Source: an uncultured Ruminococcus sp.
Lineage (GTDB): Bacteria > Bacillota > Clostridia > Oscillospirales > Ruminococcaceae
Length of the DNA stretch: 16,287 bases
Direction of reading: 5' to 3'
Assembly (NCBI GenBank): GCA_937894495.1
Contig: CALCRR010000327.1
Span: 1 to 16,287 of the forward strand
Notes under the pieces: model-generated
Databases searched by the model: none
What the model was told of the DNA's origin: nothing
The model's input: the letters and a program-made list of their open reading frames with translations, nothing else
In this document: positions 6,866 through 14,329 of the stretch, piece by piece
Numbering within the stretch: position 1 is the stretch's first letter
How the letters are laid out: the number at the start of each line of letters is the position of its first letter
Made by a program: the position numbers and the translations under genes

Positions 6866-9013
6866 ATGAAACTAGAAAACATAACTATCGAAAACTATAG
6901 ACAATTTGAAAAAGCAGAATTAAACCTTAATGATGGGATTACTATTCTAGCGGGTGCAAATAACAGTGGTAAAACATCCCTTATCAATTTAATAAGCAAT
7001 GTTTTTGTTGGAGAAAAGAATACTTACAATATATCTGATATTCCCGCTAAAAATATGAAGGAATGGATTGATTATGTTTACCCAATTTTTTTAGTTTTTT
7101 TTATTAGTGGTAAAAATGTCCTAGATGTTGACAATGAACTAGTTGAAAAAATTATACCCAAAGATGAATCTGTACCTCCACATTTAATTAATACAACAAA
7201 AGTAAAAATTCATGTTTCATATAATCCTGACAAAGATGATATTAAGCTTTTTGCAGATTATATTATGGATCTTGATGATGATATGCATGATTTTTACTTT
7301 TTGTACAATTATGAAATCACACGTTCAAGATTTATCAAATCAATCATTGATGATTTTGATAAGCTAAAAAATAGAATTGAGGAAATTGAAGAAGATAAAC
7401 GCAAATTATCAAGTAATCCGGACGAAGATGTTAAAGATAACCTATTAGTAAAAGAAAGGTATCTTAAACAATTAATTGTTGAACTTTATGTTAAATCTAC
7501 AATATCGGTTGTATATTATTGCGATAAAGAATATATAAACAAATGTAAATTTGATGATATTAAGGATTTTAGGGGATTATTCAAGTTTAAGTTTATTGAA
7601 GCAAGTAGACCATTAGATGATAATGAAACTGATCATTCACATATGTTAAGTAAACAAATGATTCGAATGGCACAGCTAGATGAAAAATGGAATGAACTGA
7701 TAAAAAAACTCCCTGATGAATTACTTAAACCTATTCAAAATCAAAAAATTGATAAAGCTGTTCGTGCAACCTCTTTACAATCACTTAAAGATACTATTAA
7801 TGCTCTTGAGCAAACTAATGGTGGAAAATCAGGAGAGTTAATGCTAGATATGAAAGTTACGGAAGATGATATTAGTGAATTACTTCAAAGAATAACCACA
7901 ACTACCTATAATGTTGCTGGTTATTATCTAGGCGAATCATCACAGGGACTTGGATATAGTAACATGATTTATATTCATTTACGACTAAAAGAATATGAAA
8001 AAGATATTGATTCTCTTAAAGTTAATATGTTTTTCTTAGAAGAACCTGAGTCCCATATGCATCCTCAGATGCAGCACGTTTTCATAAAATATTTATTGAA
8101 TTATTATCAATCTAATCTACAAGGATTAATAACCACCCATTCTAATGAAATGGTTCGAGTTGCAGGTATGTCAACTCTAAGGGTCATTAGAAGTGTTGGC
8201 GAATTTAAGAGTCGTTTATTGGACTTGTCATCGCTTTTGAATGAACTTAAAGAATCTCAAGAAATGTCAGATCGGGAGCTAGTTAATTTCTTTGATTGGT
8301 TCTTTGAAATTGGCTATTCCGAAATAGTTTTTGCTGATAAAGCAATTTTTTATGAAGGCGATACTGAGAGGTTATTTATCCGAAAAGCTATGACTTTAGA
8401 AAGCTACCAAAAACTTAGTCAACAATATGTCGCTTTTATTCAGGTCGGCGGTGCATATGCAATGAAGTATAAAAAGTTGATAAAACTATTAGGAATCAAG
8501 TCACTGATCATAACAGATATAGATTATGAAAAAGATAAAATAACAGAGACTGAAATAAAAAGCTCACAGACAACCAACGCAACTATAAAGGATTTTTACA
8601 AAATCAATCATCCTTCTGATGAACCAACAGTGTCTAACCTCTATAAATGGCACACATCCCAAGAGAATGTTTTTCAAGATTTAATCTATATTTGTTTTCA
8701 AACAGAAAAAGATGGTTATGCACGAACATTAGAAGAAGCAATGCTCAATAAGTTTTTTGCTATGAATGTTACTACAACATATAAAAAGAGCGAGTGGAAA
8801 ACAAAAAAAACAGAATCAAACCTTGATTTTTCAATTCCTCTAAAAAAAGATGGAAATAAAATATCAGATAATGATATCGTATCAGTTCGAGATATTCTGA
8901 ATTCAACATCAGGAACAAAAACAGACTTTATGTATTCCGTTATAATGAATAAATACGTTGAGAAAATGATGCCAGACTATATAGATGGAGGATTAAAATG
9001 GTTGATGGAGTAA
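6866..9013 (+). CDS. gajA: Gabija protein GajA: OLD-family ATPase/TOPRIM endonuclease
   Basis: GajA is the nuclease of the Gabija anti-phage system. It is a sequence-specific DNA nicking enzyme held inactive by cellular NTPs and released when phage replication depletes them. The 715 residues show an SMC/RecF-type start, Walker A GANNSGKTS (30-38), a signature-like ESSQGLGY (357-364), Walker B MFFLEEPE (388-395) and an H-loop TTHS (423-426). The C-terminal TOPRIM domain has YEGDTE (Glu497) and TDIDYEKDK (Asp551, Asp553). A helicase gene directly downstream marks the class 2 OLD, or Gabija, arrangement. It is longer than the founding GajA of about 578 residues; the extra length includes a charged, probably coiled-coil insert around 155-205. 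The start follows GAGGTGA, nine bases after the second methyltransferase. Base use is AT-rich, unlike that neighbour. Confidence 0.88.
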   Translation: MKLENITIENYRQFEKAELNLNDGITILAGANNSGKTSLINLISNVFVGEKNTYNISDIPAKNMKEWIDYVYPIFLVFFISGKNVLDVDNELVEKIIPKDESVPPHLINTTKVKIHVSYNPDKDDIKLFADYIMDLDDDMHDFYFLYNYEITRSRFIKSIIDDFDKLKNRIEEIEEDKRKLSSNPDEDVKDNLLVKERYLKQLIVELYVKSTISVVYYCDKEYINKCKFDDIKDFRGLFKFKFIEASRPLDDNETDHSHMLSKQMIRMAQLDEKWNELIKKLPDELLKPIQNQKIDKAVRATSLQSLKDTINALEQTNGGKSGELMLDMKVTEDDISELLQRITTTTYNVAGYYLGESSQGLGYSNMIYIHLRLKEYEKDIDSLKVNMFFLEEPESHMHPQMQHVFIKYLLNYYQSNLQGLITTHSNEMVRVAGMSTLRVIRSVGEFKSRLLDLSSLLNELKESQEMSDRELVNFFDWFFEIGYSEIVFADKAIFYEGDTERLFIRKAMTLESYQKLSQQYVAFIQVGGAYAMKYKKLIKLLGIKSLIITDIDYEKDKITETEIKSSQTTNATIKDFYKINHPSDEPTVSNLYKWHTSQENVFQDLIYICFQTEKDGYARTLEEAMLNKFFAMNVTTTYKKSEWKTKKTESNLDFSIPLKKDGNKISDNDIVSVRDILNSTSGTKTDFMYSVIMNKYVEKMMPDYIDGGLKWLME

Positions 9014-10944
9014 TTCAAAACATATATCTAGTTAATGCTCCAGCGGGTAGTGGTAAAACAACATGGATTAGAAAAGAGGTTGAAAACCATCTTTTACAAA
9101 ATCCGAATGATAATATTTTATGTATTACTTTTACAAATCGCGCTGCAGAAGAATTAGGTAGAGATATAGAAAGCAAACGAGTCTTTTTTGGGACAATACA
9201 TAGTTTTATTAACGATTTTATTAGTAGCTTTTTTTCTCACAACTCAATTATTGATCTTTATTGGGAAGTATATAAAGATAATATTAAGGAACGAATAGAA
9301 AACGTTGAAAACAGGGAAGTTTGGACAGAAACTAATGAACGCTATAAGGAAAAATACGGAGCTTTAGACATGGACACTGTACATTCAAACATTGATTCTA
9401 TTTCATATAATGAAGCGCCTTTTAATTCGTTGTATAGAGGAGCATTAAGTCATGATGATTTGATATCATTCACAAGATTGGCTGTCGATAGATTCCCAGT
9501 TATTAAAAAGAAAATTGCAGATAAGTTCCAATTAATTTTTATTGATGAATATCAGGACACTTCAGCCGATGTTCTTCATATATTTTATACCGCAGTATTT
9601 GAAAAGAAAACAAAGCTGTATTTATTAGGCGATAAAATGCAGCAAATATATAAAAACTACAACGGAGAATTTGAAGAACAGTTTAAATTGCTAAATAAAA
9701 GCATACGCCTTTCTAAAAACTATCGAACAACCCCTAAAATTGTTGAAATATTAAATGCAATTTATAATGATGATACGTTGGAACAGACTCCATATGAAAA
9801 TAATTGTAATGAGTCTATGTCTTTTCAACCAAGAGTCTTAATTGTAAATGATACTGATAAAGCTGTTTCTGATTTCAGGAATACATATAACGACGCACTG
9901 ATTTTGTATTTATCAAATAAGGCCCGTTTCGACAATATAGGTGCGGGTGAGATTTATGATGCTCTTTCAAAAATGGATAAATACCAATTCGGAAGAAAAT
10001 ATACAGTGGTTGATGCTTTGACTAAAGAAGAAGCCAGAAGTAGCGATTCATTATTAACCTTTTTGTTTACATCAAATCTAATAGTAAAAGGATACAAACA
10101 GGGACTTTATGGTAAAATTCTTAAAACCATCCAGAAAAGCAATCGTTTTTTTGATTCTGAAAAACTCAAAATAAAATCTCATTCTGATAAAGCCTTTGTA
10201 AGAGATTCACTAAACATGATTGTAAATTCATTTACAGGTTCATCTACAACTGTTGATGATTTTTTGAATATTTGTTTGACAAAACAACTTATCACAAACG
10301 AGTTTTATTCTGCTGTTACTGAGGATGATGATTATCAATTCGTAAAAAAAATTAAAGTTCATGAAGTGGAATTAATTTCGGATTATTTGGATAATCCACT
10401 AATATCAACGCAACATGGTGTTAAGGGCGAAAGTCATGATACAGTAGTATTTGTTGCAGAAAACAGTCATAACCCACCTGTTAATATGTCAAAGTTTTTT
10501 GAACTATGGAGCACTATTGAAATCTCATTGTCAGAATTTGATGCATTCTATTATAGTTTTAGCAGAATGATTCAAGAAATAGAAAATTCTATAGGAATGA
10601 AATGCTCTAAACTAAAAAAAGAATCGTTTGAAACATATATTGACACCATTGAACCAATAATACAATCTTATATTTCAGAAAACGAAGCCAATCCCTACTA
10701 TATTCATTTATTAAAAGATAATATTGATAAATACAGTGGCAAAAAGAATGTTACAAATGCAAAAGCATTTTTAAGAGAATCGATAGTATATGGTCCTCTA
10801 TGTGCCTATAGGTTATTTTACGTTGGGTGTTCCAGAGCTAGAAAGAATCTTGCTATAATAATCAATAAATTATATATAAAAGATTTTGAAAACAATCTTT
10901 TCCTAAAATTTCAAAGGTGTGGATTTGAAGTATATACAGAGTAG
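8998..10944 (+). CDS. gajB: Gabija protein GajB: UvrD/PcrA-like superfamily 1 helicase
   Basis: GajB is the helicase-like partner of GajA; in studied systems it senses DNA ends or single strands and helps activate the complex. The 648 residues contain the SF1A motifs in order: Walker A APAGSGKTT (14-22), motif Ia ITFTNRAAEEL (43-53), FGTIHSF (64-70), DEXQD as IDEYQDTS (182-189), motif III GDKMQQIY (211-218), motif IV NYRTT (241-245), motif V STQHGVKGE and motif VI FYVGCSRARKNL near residue 620. The start lies inside the end of gajA (16-base overlap), with GGAGG at 8986-8990, so the pair is translationally coupled. It is longer than the founding GajB of about 494 residues, with added sequence between motifs Ia and II and between IV and V. 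This is the last gene of the rightward run. Confidence 0.88.
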   Translation: MVDGVIQNIYLVNAPAGSGKTTWIRKEVENHLLQNPNDNILCITFTNRAAEELGRDIESKRVFFGTIHSFINDFISSFFSHNSIIDLYWEVYKDNIKERIENVENREVWTETNERYKEKYGALDMDTVHSNIDSISYNEAPFNSLYRGALSHDDLISFTRLAVDRFPVIKKKIADKFQLIFIDEYQDTSADVLHIFYTAVFEKKTKLYLLGDKMQQIYKNYNGEFEEQFKLLNKSIRLSKNYRTTPKIVEILNAIYNDDTLEQTPYENNCNESMSFQPRVLIVNDTDKAVSDFRNTYNDALILYLSNKARFDNIGAGEIYDALSKMDKYQFGRKYTVVDALTKEEARSSDSLLTFLFTSNLIVKGYKQGLYGKILKTIQKSNRFFDSEKLKIKSHSDKAFVRDSLNMIVNSFTGSSTTVDDFLNICLTKQLITNEFYSAVTEDDDYQFVKKIKVHEVELISDYLDNPLISTQHGVKGESHDTVVFVAENSHNPPVNMSKFFELWSTIEISLSEFDAFYYSFSRMIQEIENSIGMKCSKLKKESFETYIDTIEPIIQSYISENEANPYYIHLLKDNIDKYSGKKNVTNAKAFLRESIVYGPLCAYRLFYVGCSRARKNLAIIINKLYIKDFENNLFLKFQRCGFEVYTE

Positions 10945-11018
10945 CAAGATTATTATAGCAGAAACATGAAACATGAAACTTGAATATTTTAACAAGAAGA
11001 AATGAATTATATGAATCA
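10945..11018. other. Short AT-rich gap between convergent genes
   Basis: No gene or strong signal is seen here. A small tandem repeat of CATGAAA occurs near 10965-10978. The stretch separates the end of the rightward Gabija genes from the hairpin that follows. Confidence 0.4.
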
Positions 11019-11044
11019 ACGGCTGCACCCGAAGGCACAGCCGT
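11019..11044 (-). terminator. Hairpin between convergent genes, probable terminator
   Basis: ACGGCTG (11019-11025) pairs with CAGCCGT (11038-11044) around a 12-base loop. It sits seven bases beyond the stop of the leftward TnpV-like gene and about 75 bases beyond gajB. Neither side has a clean T run; the leftward side is T-richer. It may slow or stop transcription from both directions. Confidence 0.5.
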
Positions 11045-11050
11045 CTAATC

Positions 11051-11467
11051 TCAAATATAAACCATACACTCAAACACCGATTCTCGTGCCATACTGATAA
11101 AGCAGTTCTCCAGACCGAGCATCTTCTCAGCATCACCGATGAGGACAGCTTTCTGATAGCAACTATCGGTCTGCTTCCAAAGCTCAACCTGACGTGAGAT
11201 AGCATCGCTGACTCTCAGTTCCATATCATCAAGGTACTGCATGATTTCCCCCTCATTGACGAGCCTGCGAAGCCTGTCGGGGCAATGACTGTCAGAGAAA
11301 TGAAGATGATACCTGATGAAGTCAGTGTGGTAGGTAAAGCTCTCCTCGGTTTGAGTGTCAGCATTGAAGTGGGTGATGGTCACGGTGTTGGTGTCCAGTC
11401 TCCACAGCGGAACGTATTTCTTTTTCAGGGAGCTGTATGCGGTCTGTTTGCTCTTGTATTTGCTCAT
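11051..11467 (-). CDS. Small mobile-element protein, possibly TnpV-like
   Basis: A 138-residue hypothetical protein. I chose the ATG at 11467 (MSKYKSKQTAY) because GAGGTGG lies about six bases upstream; a longer reading from GTG at 11476 would start inside that ribosome site. The C-terminal half is helical, with ELRVSDAISRQVELWKQ and a final stretch ending in ECMVYI. This loosely recalls TnpV proteins of Clostridia transposons, which end in a similar helical region and an -ELIYV type tail. No catalytic motif, signal peptide or membrane segment is evident. It starts 10 bases after the DUF6809-like stop, so the two form a small leftward operon. The TnpV assignment is weak; the gene itself is well supported by start, stop and spacing. 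Confidence 0.55.
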   Translation of the reverse strand: MSKYKSKQTAYSSLKKKYVPLWRLDTNTVTITHFNADTQTEESFTYHTDFIRYHLHFSDSHCPDRLRRLVNEGEIMQYLDDMELRVSDAISRQVELWKQTDSCYQKAVLIGDAEKMLGLENCFISMARESVFECMVYI

Positions 11468-11477
11468 ACCGTCCACC

Positions 11478-11747
11478 TCACTTAATAGGCTTTATCATTT
11501 CAAGGACAAGCTGTGCGCCGACCTTAAAGCCCTTGCGGAACTCATTGCGGTTGGAGAGATTATGCAGTTCAATGTCCGCTGACTGGTATTCGTCAAGAAT
11601 GTCTTCACTGTCGGGATAGGCTTTCTTCAACTCAGCTTCTGCCTTGACGAGCCTGTCGAGTGCTGCTCTGTATGCTCCGTCTGTATCTTCAATCTCGGTC
11701 AGGTGGAACAGGTCATAATCGTAAAGTTCATCGAGAATGTTTCTCAT
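11478..11747 (-). CDS. DUF6809-like small protein
   Basis: An 89-residue protein beginning MRNILDELYDYDL and containing LSNRNEFRKGFKVGAQLVLEMI near its end. This pattern, an N-terminal MRxILExLY and a C-terminal EFxxGFxLGAxLMxE, is what I recall of the DUF6809 family, small proteins frequent on Clostridia mobile elements with no known function. The start at 11747 has GGAGG eight bases upstream; the in-frame ATG at 11762 overlaps that ribosome site and is unlikely. It is acidic and probably helical. It precedes the TnpV-like gene on the same strand and is the last gene before the presumed element end. Confidence 0.6.
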   Translation of the reverse strand: MRNILDELYDYDLFHLTEIEDTDGAYRAALDRLVKAEAELKKAYPDSEDILDEYQSADIELHNLSNRNEFRKGFKVGAQLVLEMIKPIK

Positions 11748-11932
11748 TTTTATATCCTCCATATCGAAATTTATACAAGGGTATGTCGGATATTTTGTCC
11801 GCTATTTGTCCGCTAACAGTGCAAAAACTTAGCAAAAAACAGCGTAAACGAGTTTTTGTAGTTTGTTATAAAATGCCGTATTTTCGGGGATTTCTTCAAG
11901 TCTCAACAATTCGGAATAAGTGCACCGAGATT
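11748..11932. other. Gene-free element end region
   Basis: About 185 bases between the DUF6809-like start and the tRNA-like segment hold no plausible gene. The stretch contains the DUF6809-like ribosome site and the tandem 11-bp repeat noted separately. Such gene-free ends are usual next to the attachment site of integrated elements. Confidence 0.5.
11794..11815 (+). repeat. Tandem perfect 11-bp repeat, possible integrase arm site
   Basis: TTTGTCCGCTA occurs twice, back to back, at 11794-11804 and 11805-11815. The repeats lie about 120 bases inside the presumed attachment core, where tyrosine integrases often have short repeated arm-binding sites. No integrase gene is in the window, so the role is inferred. 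Confidence 0.5.
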
Positions 11933-11955
11933 TTCAATTCCCGTACGGGTCACCA
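11933..11955 (+). mobile_element. tRNA 3'-end fragment, probable right attachment site
   Basis: The segment reads as the T-loop and the 3' half of a tRNA: TTCAATT (T-loop, 11933-11939), CCCGT (3' T-stem), ACGGGTC (3' acceptor strand), A73 and an encoded CCA (11953-11955). The 5' T-stem strand that should precede it (ACGGG) is absent, and no GACCCGT acceptor start is found about 75 bases upstream, so this is not an intact tRNA. ACGGGTCACCA is typical of tRNA-Lys ends in Firmicutes. A rightward terminator follows at once, as after a tRNA gene. The best reading is the duplicated 3' end left when an element integrated into a tRNA-Lys gene lying to the left. Confidence 0.6.
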
Positions 11956-11964
11956 CACATAAGG

Positions 11965-12009
11965 CTCTCAAATGACGATATTATGTCATTTGAGAGTTTT
12001 ATTTTTATC
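11965..12009 (+). terminator. Strong intrinsic terminator (probably of the disrupted tRNA gene)
   Basis: CTCTCAAATGAC (11965-11976) pairs perfectly with GTCATTTGAGAG (11985-11996), a 12-bp stem with an 8-base loop, followed by TTTTATTTTTAT on the plus strand. There is no T run in the other direction. It is ten bases after the tRNA-like CCA. Confidence 0.85.
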
Positions 12010-12042
12010 CATTCAAGGCTTCTGTCTTTTACTTGTTCTTTA

Positions 12043-12195
12043 TTCAGTGTCATCGGTTTTTTTGAAGTCCAGCACCGATGCGATAGTTTCTTCCGCTCTC
12101 GCCTGAGCCTGATTGAATACATAACAGAAGTGTTGCAGGGAGTGAATGTCATAGAAACGGAAATTGTTTGCTCCATAGAACTCTTTTACATTAAT
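12043..12195 (-). pseudogene. Gene fragment, unrecognised (decayed mobile-element gene?)
   Basis: The leftward frame ending at about 12040 contains FYGANNFRFYDIHSLQHF and then NQAQARAEETIASVLDF, which look like real protein rather than noise. There is no plausible start or ribosome site; the frame opens from the IS630 remnant. A frame change near 12045 may continue it a few codons. It may be the distal part of the same broken gene seen at 12429-12947, with the IS remnant in between. No function is assigned. Confidence 0.4.
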
Positions 12196-12206
12196 TCCAC
12201 TATAGA

Positions 12207-12430
12207 TTAAGTGTAACCACATTCAGAAAAATCAGTTTTGAATATTTTCAGTGGTTACAGAAGAAAAAGCCTTGCAAATAAAAATGTCGAGCATATCTGA
12301 AGAGCAAGTTTTCCACTTACATAAGTGATTTTATTTTTGACCACATCATTTCAATGGATTTGAATCGGGACTGTATGTAGGAAGATACGATATAGATGCT
12401 CCAACGTATGTAATTTCTTCCTTATTTTTC
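12207..12430 (-). pseudogene. IS630-family transposase remnant (C-terminal part)
   Basis: Translating leftward across three frames recovers the C-terminus of an IS630-type DDE transposase. SYLPTYSPDSNP is followed, after a one-base shift, by EMMWSKIKSLM, which carries the final catalytic Glu region of the family (YSPxxNPIExxWxxIK). Another shift leads to KWK and then FSSVTTENIQN, and finally ECGYT with a stop at 12207-12209. At least two frameshifts and internal stops are present, and the N-terminal two thirds are missing, so it is dead. No clear terminal inverted repeats were identified. Confidence 0.75.
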
Positions 12431-12947
12431 ATGTATGTTCCATGAGGTCGGCAGTTGCTTCACGGACTTGTTCCCGTGTATCACCGAGGAACTGTCTCTG
12501 TTCAGCAAACTGTGTTTCGGTTGATGAAAGTACAGCCTTTTTCACAGTTAACAGAGCTTCGACCTGAACATTTTGGAGTGCCAAATTGTCAGCCTGTCTG
12601 CAATGTTCTTTGTATTCTTCGACTTCAAATGTACCTCTTGTCTTTTCGGTAGCGAGGGGCTTGATACTGTGTTCAAGGGAGATTTTGTTCAGCACTTTAA
12701 CTTCGGCAATTCTCCAACGAGCGATAGCTTACTTGACTGCACCGTACCCCATTTCTTTGAGATTCTGAGCAATACCACCGTTCTGAACGTTCTGACCTTT
12801 CTTGTAAAGTTCTTTTGGTGGCTGAAGGTATGTATTGCAGGGCTTATAGCTGAAAAGCTGATTGTATGCTGTGGCTATCGGCTGACACACAAAAGTGATA
12901 TTGTTTGGAGTGCGGAGAGGGTCAATATTTGCCGTCACGAAATCCAA
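12429..12947 (-). pseudogene. Decayed gene with in-frame stop, possibly a plasmid mobilisation protein
   Basis: Two leftward open segments, 12947-12732 and 12728-12429, lie in the same frame and are separated only by a TAA at 12729-12731. Together they read PKELYKKGQNVQNGGIAQNL, then AIARWRIAEVKVLNKISLE, then a charged helical C-terminal part with VEEYKEHCRQADNLALQNVQ and REQVREATADLMEH. The helical tail resembles C-terminal coiled regions of MobV-type relaxases, but the catalytic part is not present and the match is weak. The first segment has only a TTG start, with GGAG some distance upstream. The reading frame breaks at the IS630 remnant on its distal side, so the gene is probably truncated as well as interrupted. 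Confidence 0.45.
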
Positions 12948-13167
12948 TCAAAAAATAATAGGCATCAACTCCTTTCATGACTGCTAAGGCGGAAATGCTA
13001 TCGCAAGCCCTGACGGGCAACTTTTTCCTGAACGATACAAGAGATGGTCGCAGGGAAAAAGTTGTGGAACAGCAGTTCCAACGGTACAGAGTGTTGCCTG
13101 TAATTCTGTAGTACTTGTGGAGGGGAATATTCCACCAGTAAGTATATTTTGACTGGGTAAAATAAAA
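12948..13167. other. Intergenic stretch with no recognised feature
   Basis: No open frame here has a convincing start, ribosome site or recognisable protein. A leftward open stretch (12984-13193) overlaps the next gene's terminator and has poor composition. The sequence is probably more mobile-element debris. Confidence 0.4.
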
Positions 13168-13198
13168 AAGCTGTGAAGCGGGAAATACTTCACAGCTT
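13156..13198 (-). terminator. Intrinsic terminator of the YD-repeat protein gene
   Basis: AAGCTGTGAAG (13168-13178) pairs perfectly with CTTCACAGCTT (13188-13198), an 11-bp stem with a 9-base loop. On the minus strand it is followed by TTTTTTATTTTA. The gene's stop codon (13197-13199) overlaps the first stem arm. Confidence 0.9.
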
Positions 13199-14114
13199 AT
13201 TCATACTCTGATTGCTTTACTAAATTTGAATTGTCATCATATTCATAATGTATATATTTTGTTTTTATGTCATTTGATATATTGGTTTCAGACGTTTTAT
13301 TGCCATTTGAATCATATGTGTAGAGGGTTTCATAAACATCAATTTCGCCATTGTCTCTGTAAATCACTTTTGTTTCGGAAATGAGCTCAGATTCATCATT
13401 ATATTCATATTTTATTTCAGAAAAAATTGTATTATCAGGAGAATAATGAACTGTTCTCAGAAGCAAACTATTTTCGTTATAATCATATTTTTCTTCACTT
13501 GACCAGCCATACTTTGATTTCTTTTTCAATGTTTTGAGCAGACCATTTTCATCATACTCATAAAAACAATTATCAGATTCGGTACTTATTTCTTTGATAA
13601 GCCTGTCATTGTCATCATAATAATACTCGCATATATTATGCGAATCATATTTTAAGTCATGAATTTCTGTTTCTTTTCTTGTCATCATTTTTTTGTCGTT
13701 ATAATCGGTATAACATATCAAATAACTCTCATCATCCTCGCTTTTTTCGAAAATACAGTTGCCTTTCCTGTCATACTTAAATACTTCTTTGCTTTCTGTA
13801 TCACCTTTCTGATTTTTCATTATACATAGCTTTTTATTACCGTCTTTATCATATTTATAATAGTAATAATTACTGTCAGATATACTTACACCTTCAGGAT
13901 AGAAAAATTGATATGTAGAAACAAGCGTATCATCGTACTCATTCTTTATCTTTGTAATTTTTTCGTCAAGTTCATCATTTTTATAGATATAACGAGTGAA
14001 AGTGTACGCTTTTTCTGTTTGTGTAAATCTGTTTTGATAACAAAAAACAACCATTGATATTGCAATTAAAATGAGTAAAAACAATACCAGTTTCTTACGT
14101 TGTTGTTTTATCAT
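13197..14114 (-). CDS. Membrane-anchored YD-repeat (RHS-like) protein
   Basis: A 305-residue protein. I chose the ATG at 14114 (MIKQQRKKLVLFLLILIAIS) because GGAG lies eight bases upstream and a hydrophobic helix follows three charged residues directly; the longer frame to 14228 runs through the promoter. The N-terminal helix (about 9-26) is a signal anchor or uncleaved signal; there is no lipobox, although a Cys follows the helix. The rest is a run of degenerate YD repeats, for example YKYDKDGN, FKYDRKGN, YEYDENGL, YTYDSNGNKTSE and YEYDDNSNL, spaced about 20-35 residues. Such repeats form extracellular beta structures related to RHS shells, which suggests an exposed repeat protein of unknown function. 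It is monocistronic, with its own promoter and terminator. Confidence 0.75.
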   Translation of the reverse strand: MIKQQRKKLVLFLLILIAISMVVFCYQNRFTQTEKAYTFTRYIYKNDELDEKITKIKNEYDDTLVSTYQFFYPEGVSISDSNYYYYKYDKDGNKKLCIMKNQKGDTESKEVFKYDRKGNCIFEKSEDDESYLICYTDYNDKKMMTRKETEIHDLKYDSHNICEYYYDDNDRLIKEISTESDNCFYEYDENGLLKTLKKKSKYGWSSEEKYDYNENSLLLRTVHYSPDNTIFSEIKYEYNDESELISETKVIYRDNGEIDVYETLYTYDSNGNKTSETNISNDIKTKYIHYEYDDNSNLVKQSEYE

Positions 14115-14141
14115 ATTACTTGCTCCAATCGTAATTGAAAA

Positions 14142-14170
14142 ATTATAATTTCTTTCCTGACTACTCTCAA
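14142..14170 (-). promoter_or_regulatory. Promoter of the YD-repeat protein gene
   Basis: On the minus strand TTGAGA (14165-14170) and TATAAT (14142-14147) are 17 bases apart. Transcription would start near 14135, about 20 bases before the chosen ATG at 14114, which supports that start over the longer frame. Confidence 0.75.
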
Positions 14171-14249
14171 AAGAGAAATAGTATACCAATTCTCTCATAA
14201 TTATACATCTTATCCTTGATAAAGTCAATGAAAATATTCACTGGACTGC

Positions 14250-14280
14250 AACAATCTTAAAATCATGATTTCAGATTGTT
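14250..14280. repeat. Long imperfect palindrome between two leftward genes
   Basis: AACAATCT (14250-14257) is the reverse complement of AGATTGTT (14273-14280), and the centre AAATCATGATTT (14260-14271) is itself palindromic. It lies about 50 bases beyond the AraC gene stop. Neither side has a T run, so it is not a standard terminator; a transcription-stopping hairpin or a protein site are both possible. Confidence 0.4.
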
Positions 14281-14329
14281 CAAATAATCGGGAATCCATG
14301 CAGGGAACAGAGTATGAAACAGATACAGA

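Noticed and set aside
11880..11955. An intact tRNA gene ending at 11955.
   Set aside because: Only the T-loop and 3' side are present; the 5' acceptor strand, D-arm, anticodon arm and 5' T-stem strand are missing.
12573..12980. Rightward open frame of 135 codons over the decayed gene region.
   Set aside because: It lies opposite the leftward fragments with protein-like sequence, has no ribosome site, and its translation has poor composition.
14115..14228. The longer N-terminal extension of the YD-repeat protein.
   Set aside because: It runs through a consensus promoter and has no ribosome site; the ATG at 14114 has GGAG and starts the hydrophobic helix.
14250..14280. Calling the palindrome an intrinsic terminator of the AraC gene.
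   Set aside because: There is no T run after the stem on the minus strand, so it was left as a repeat.
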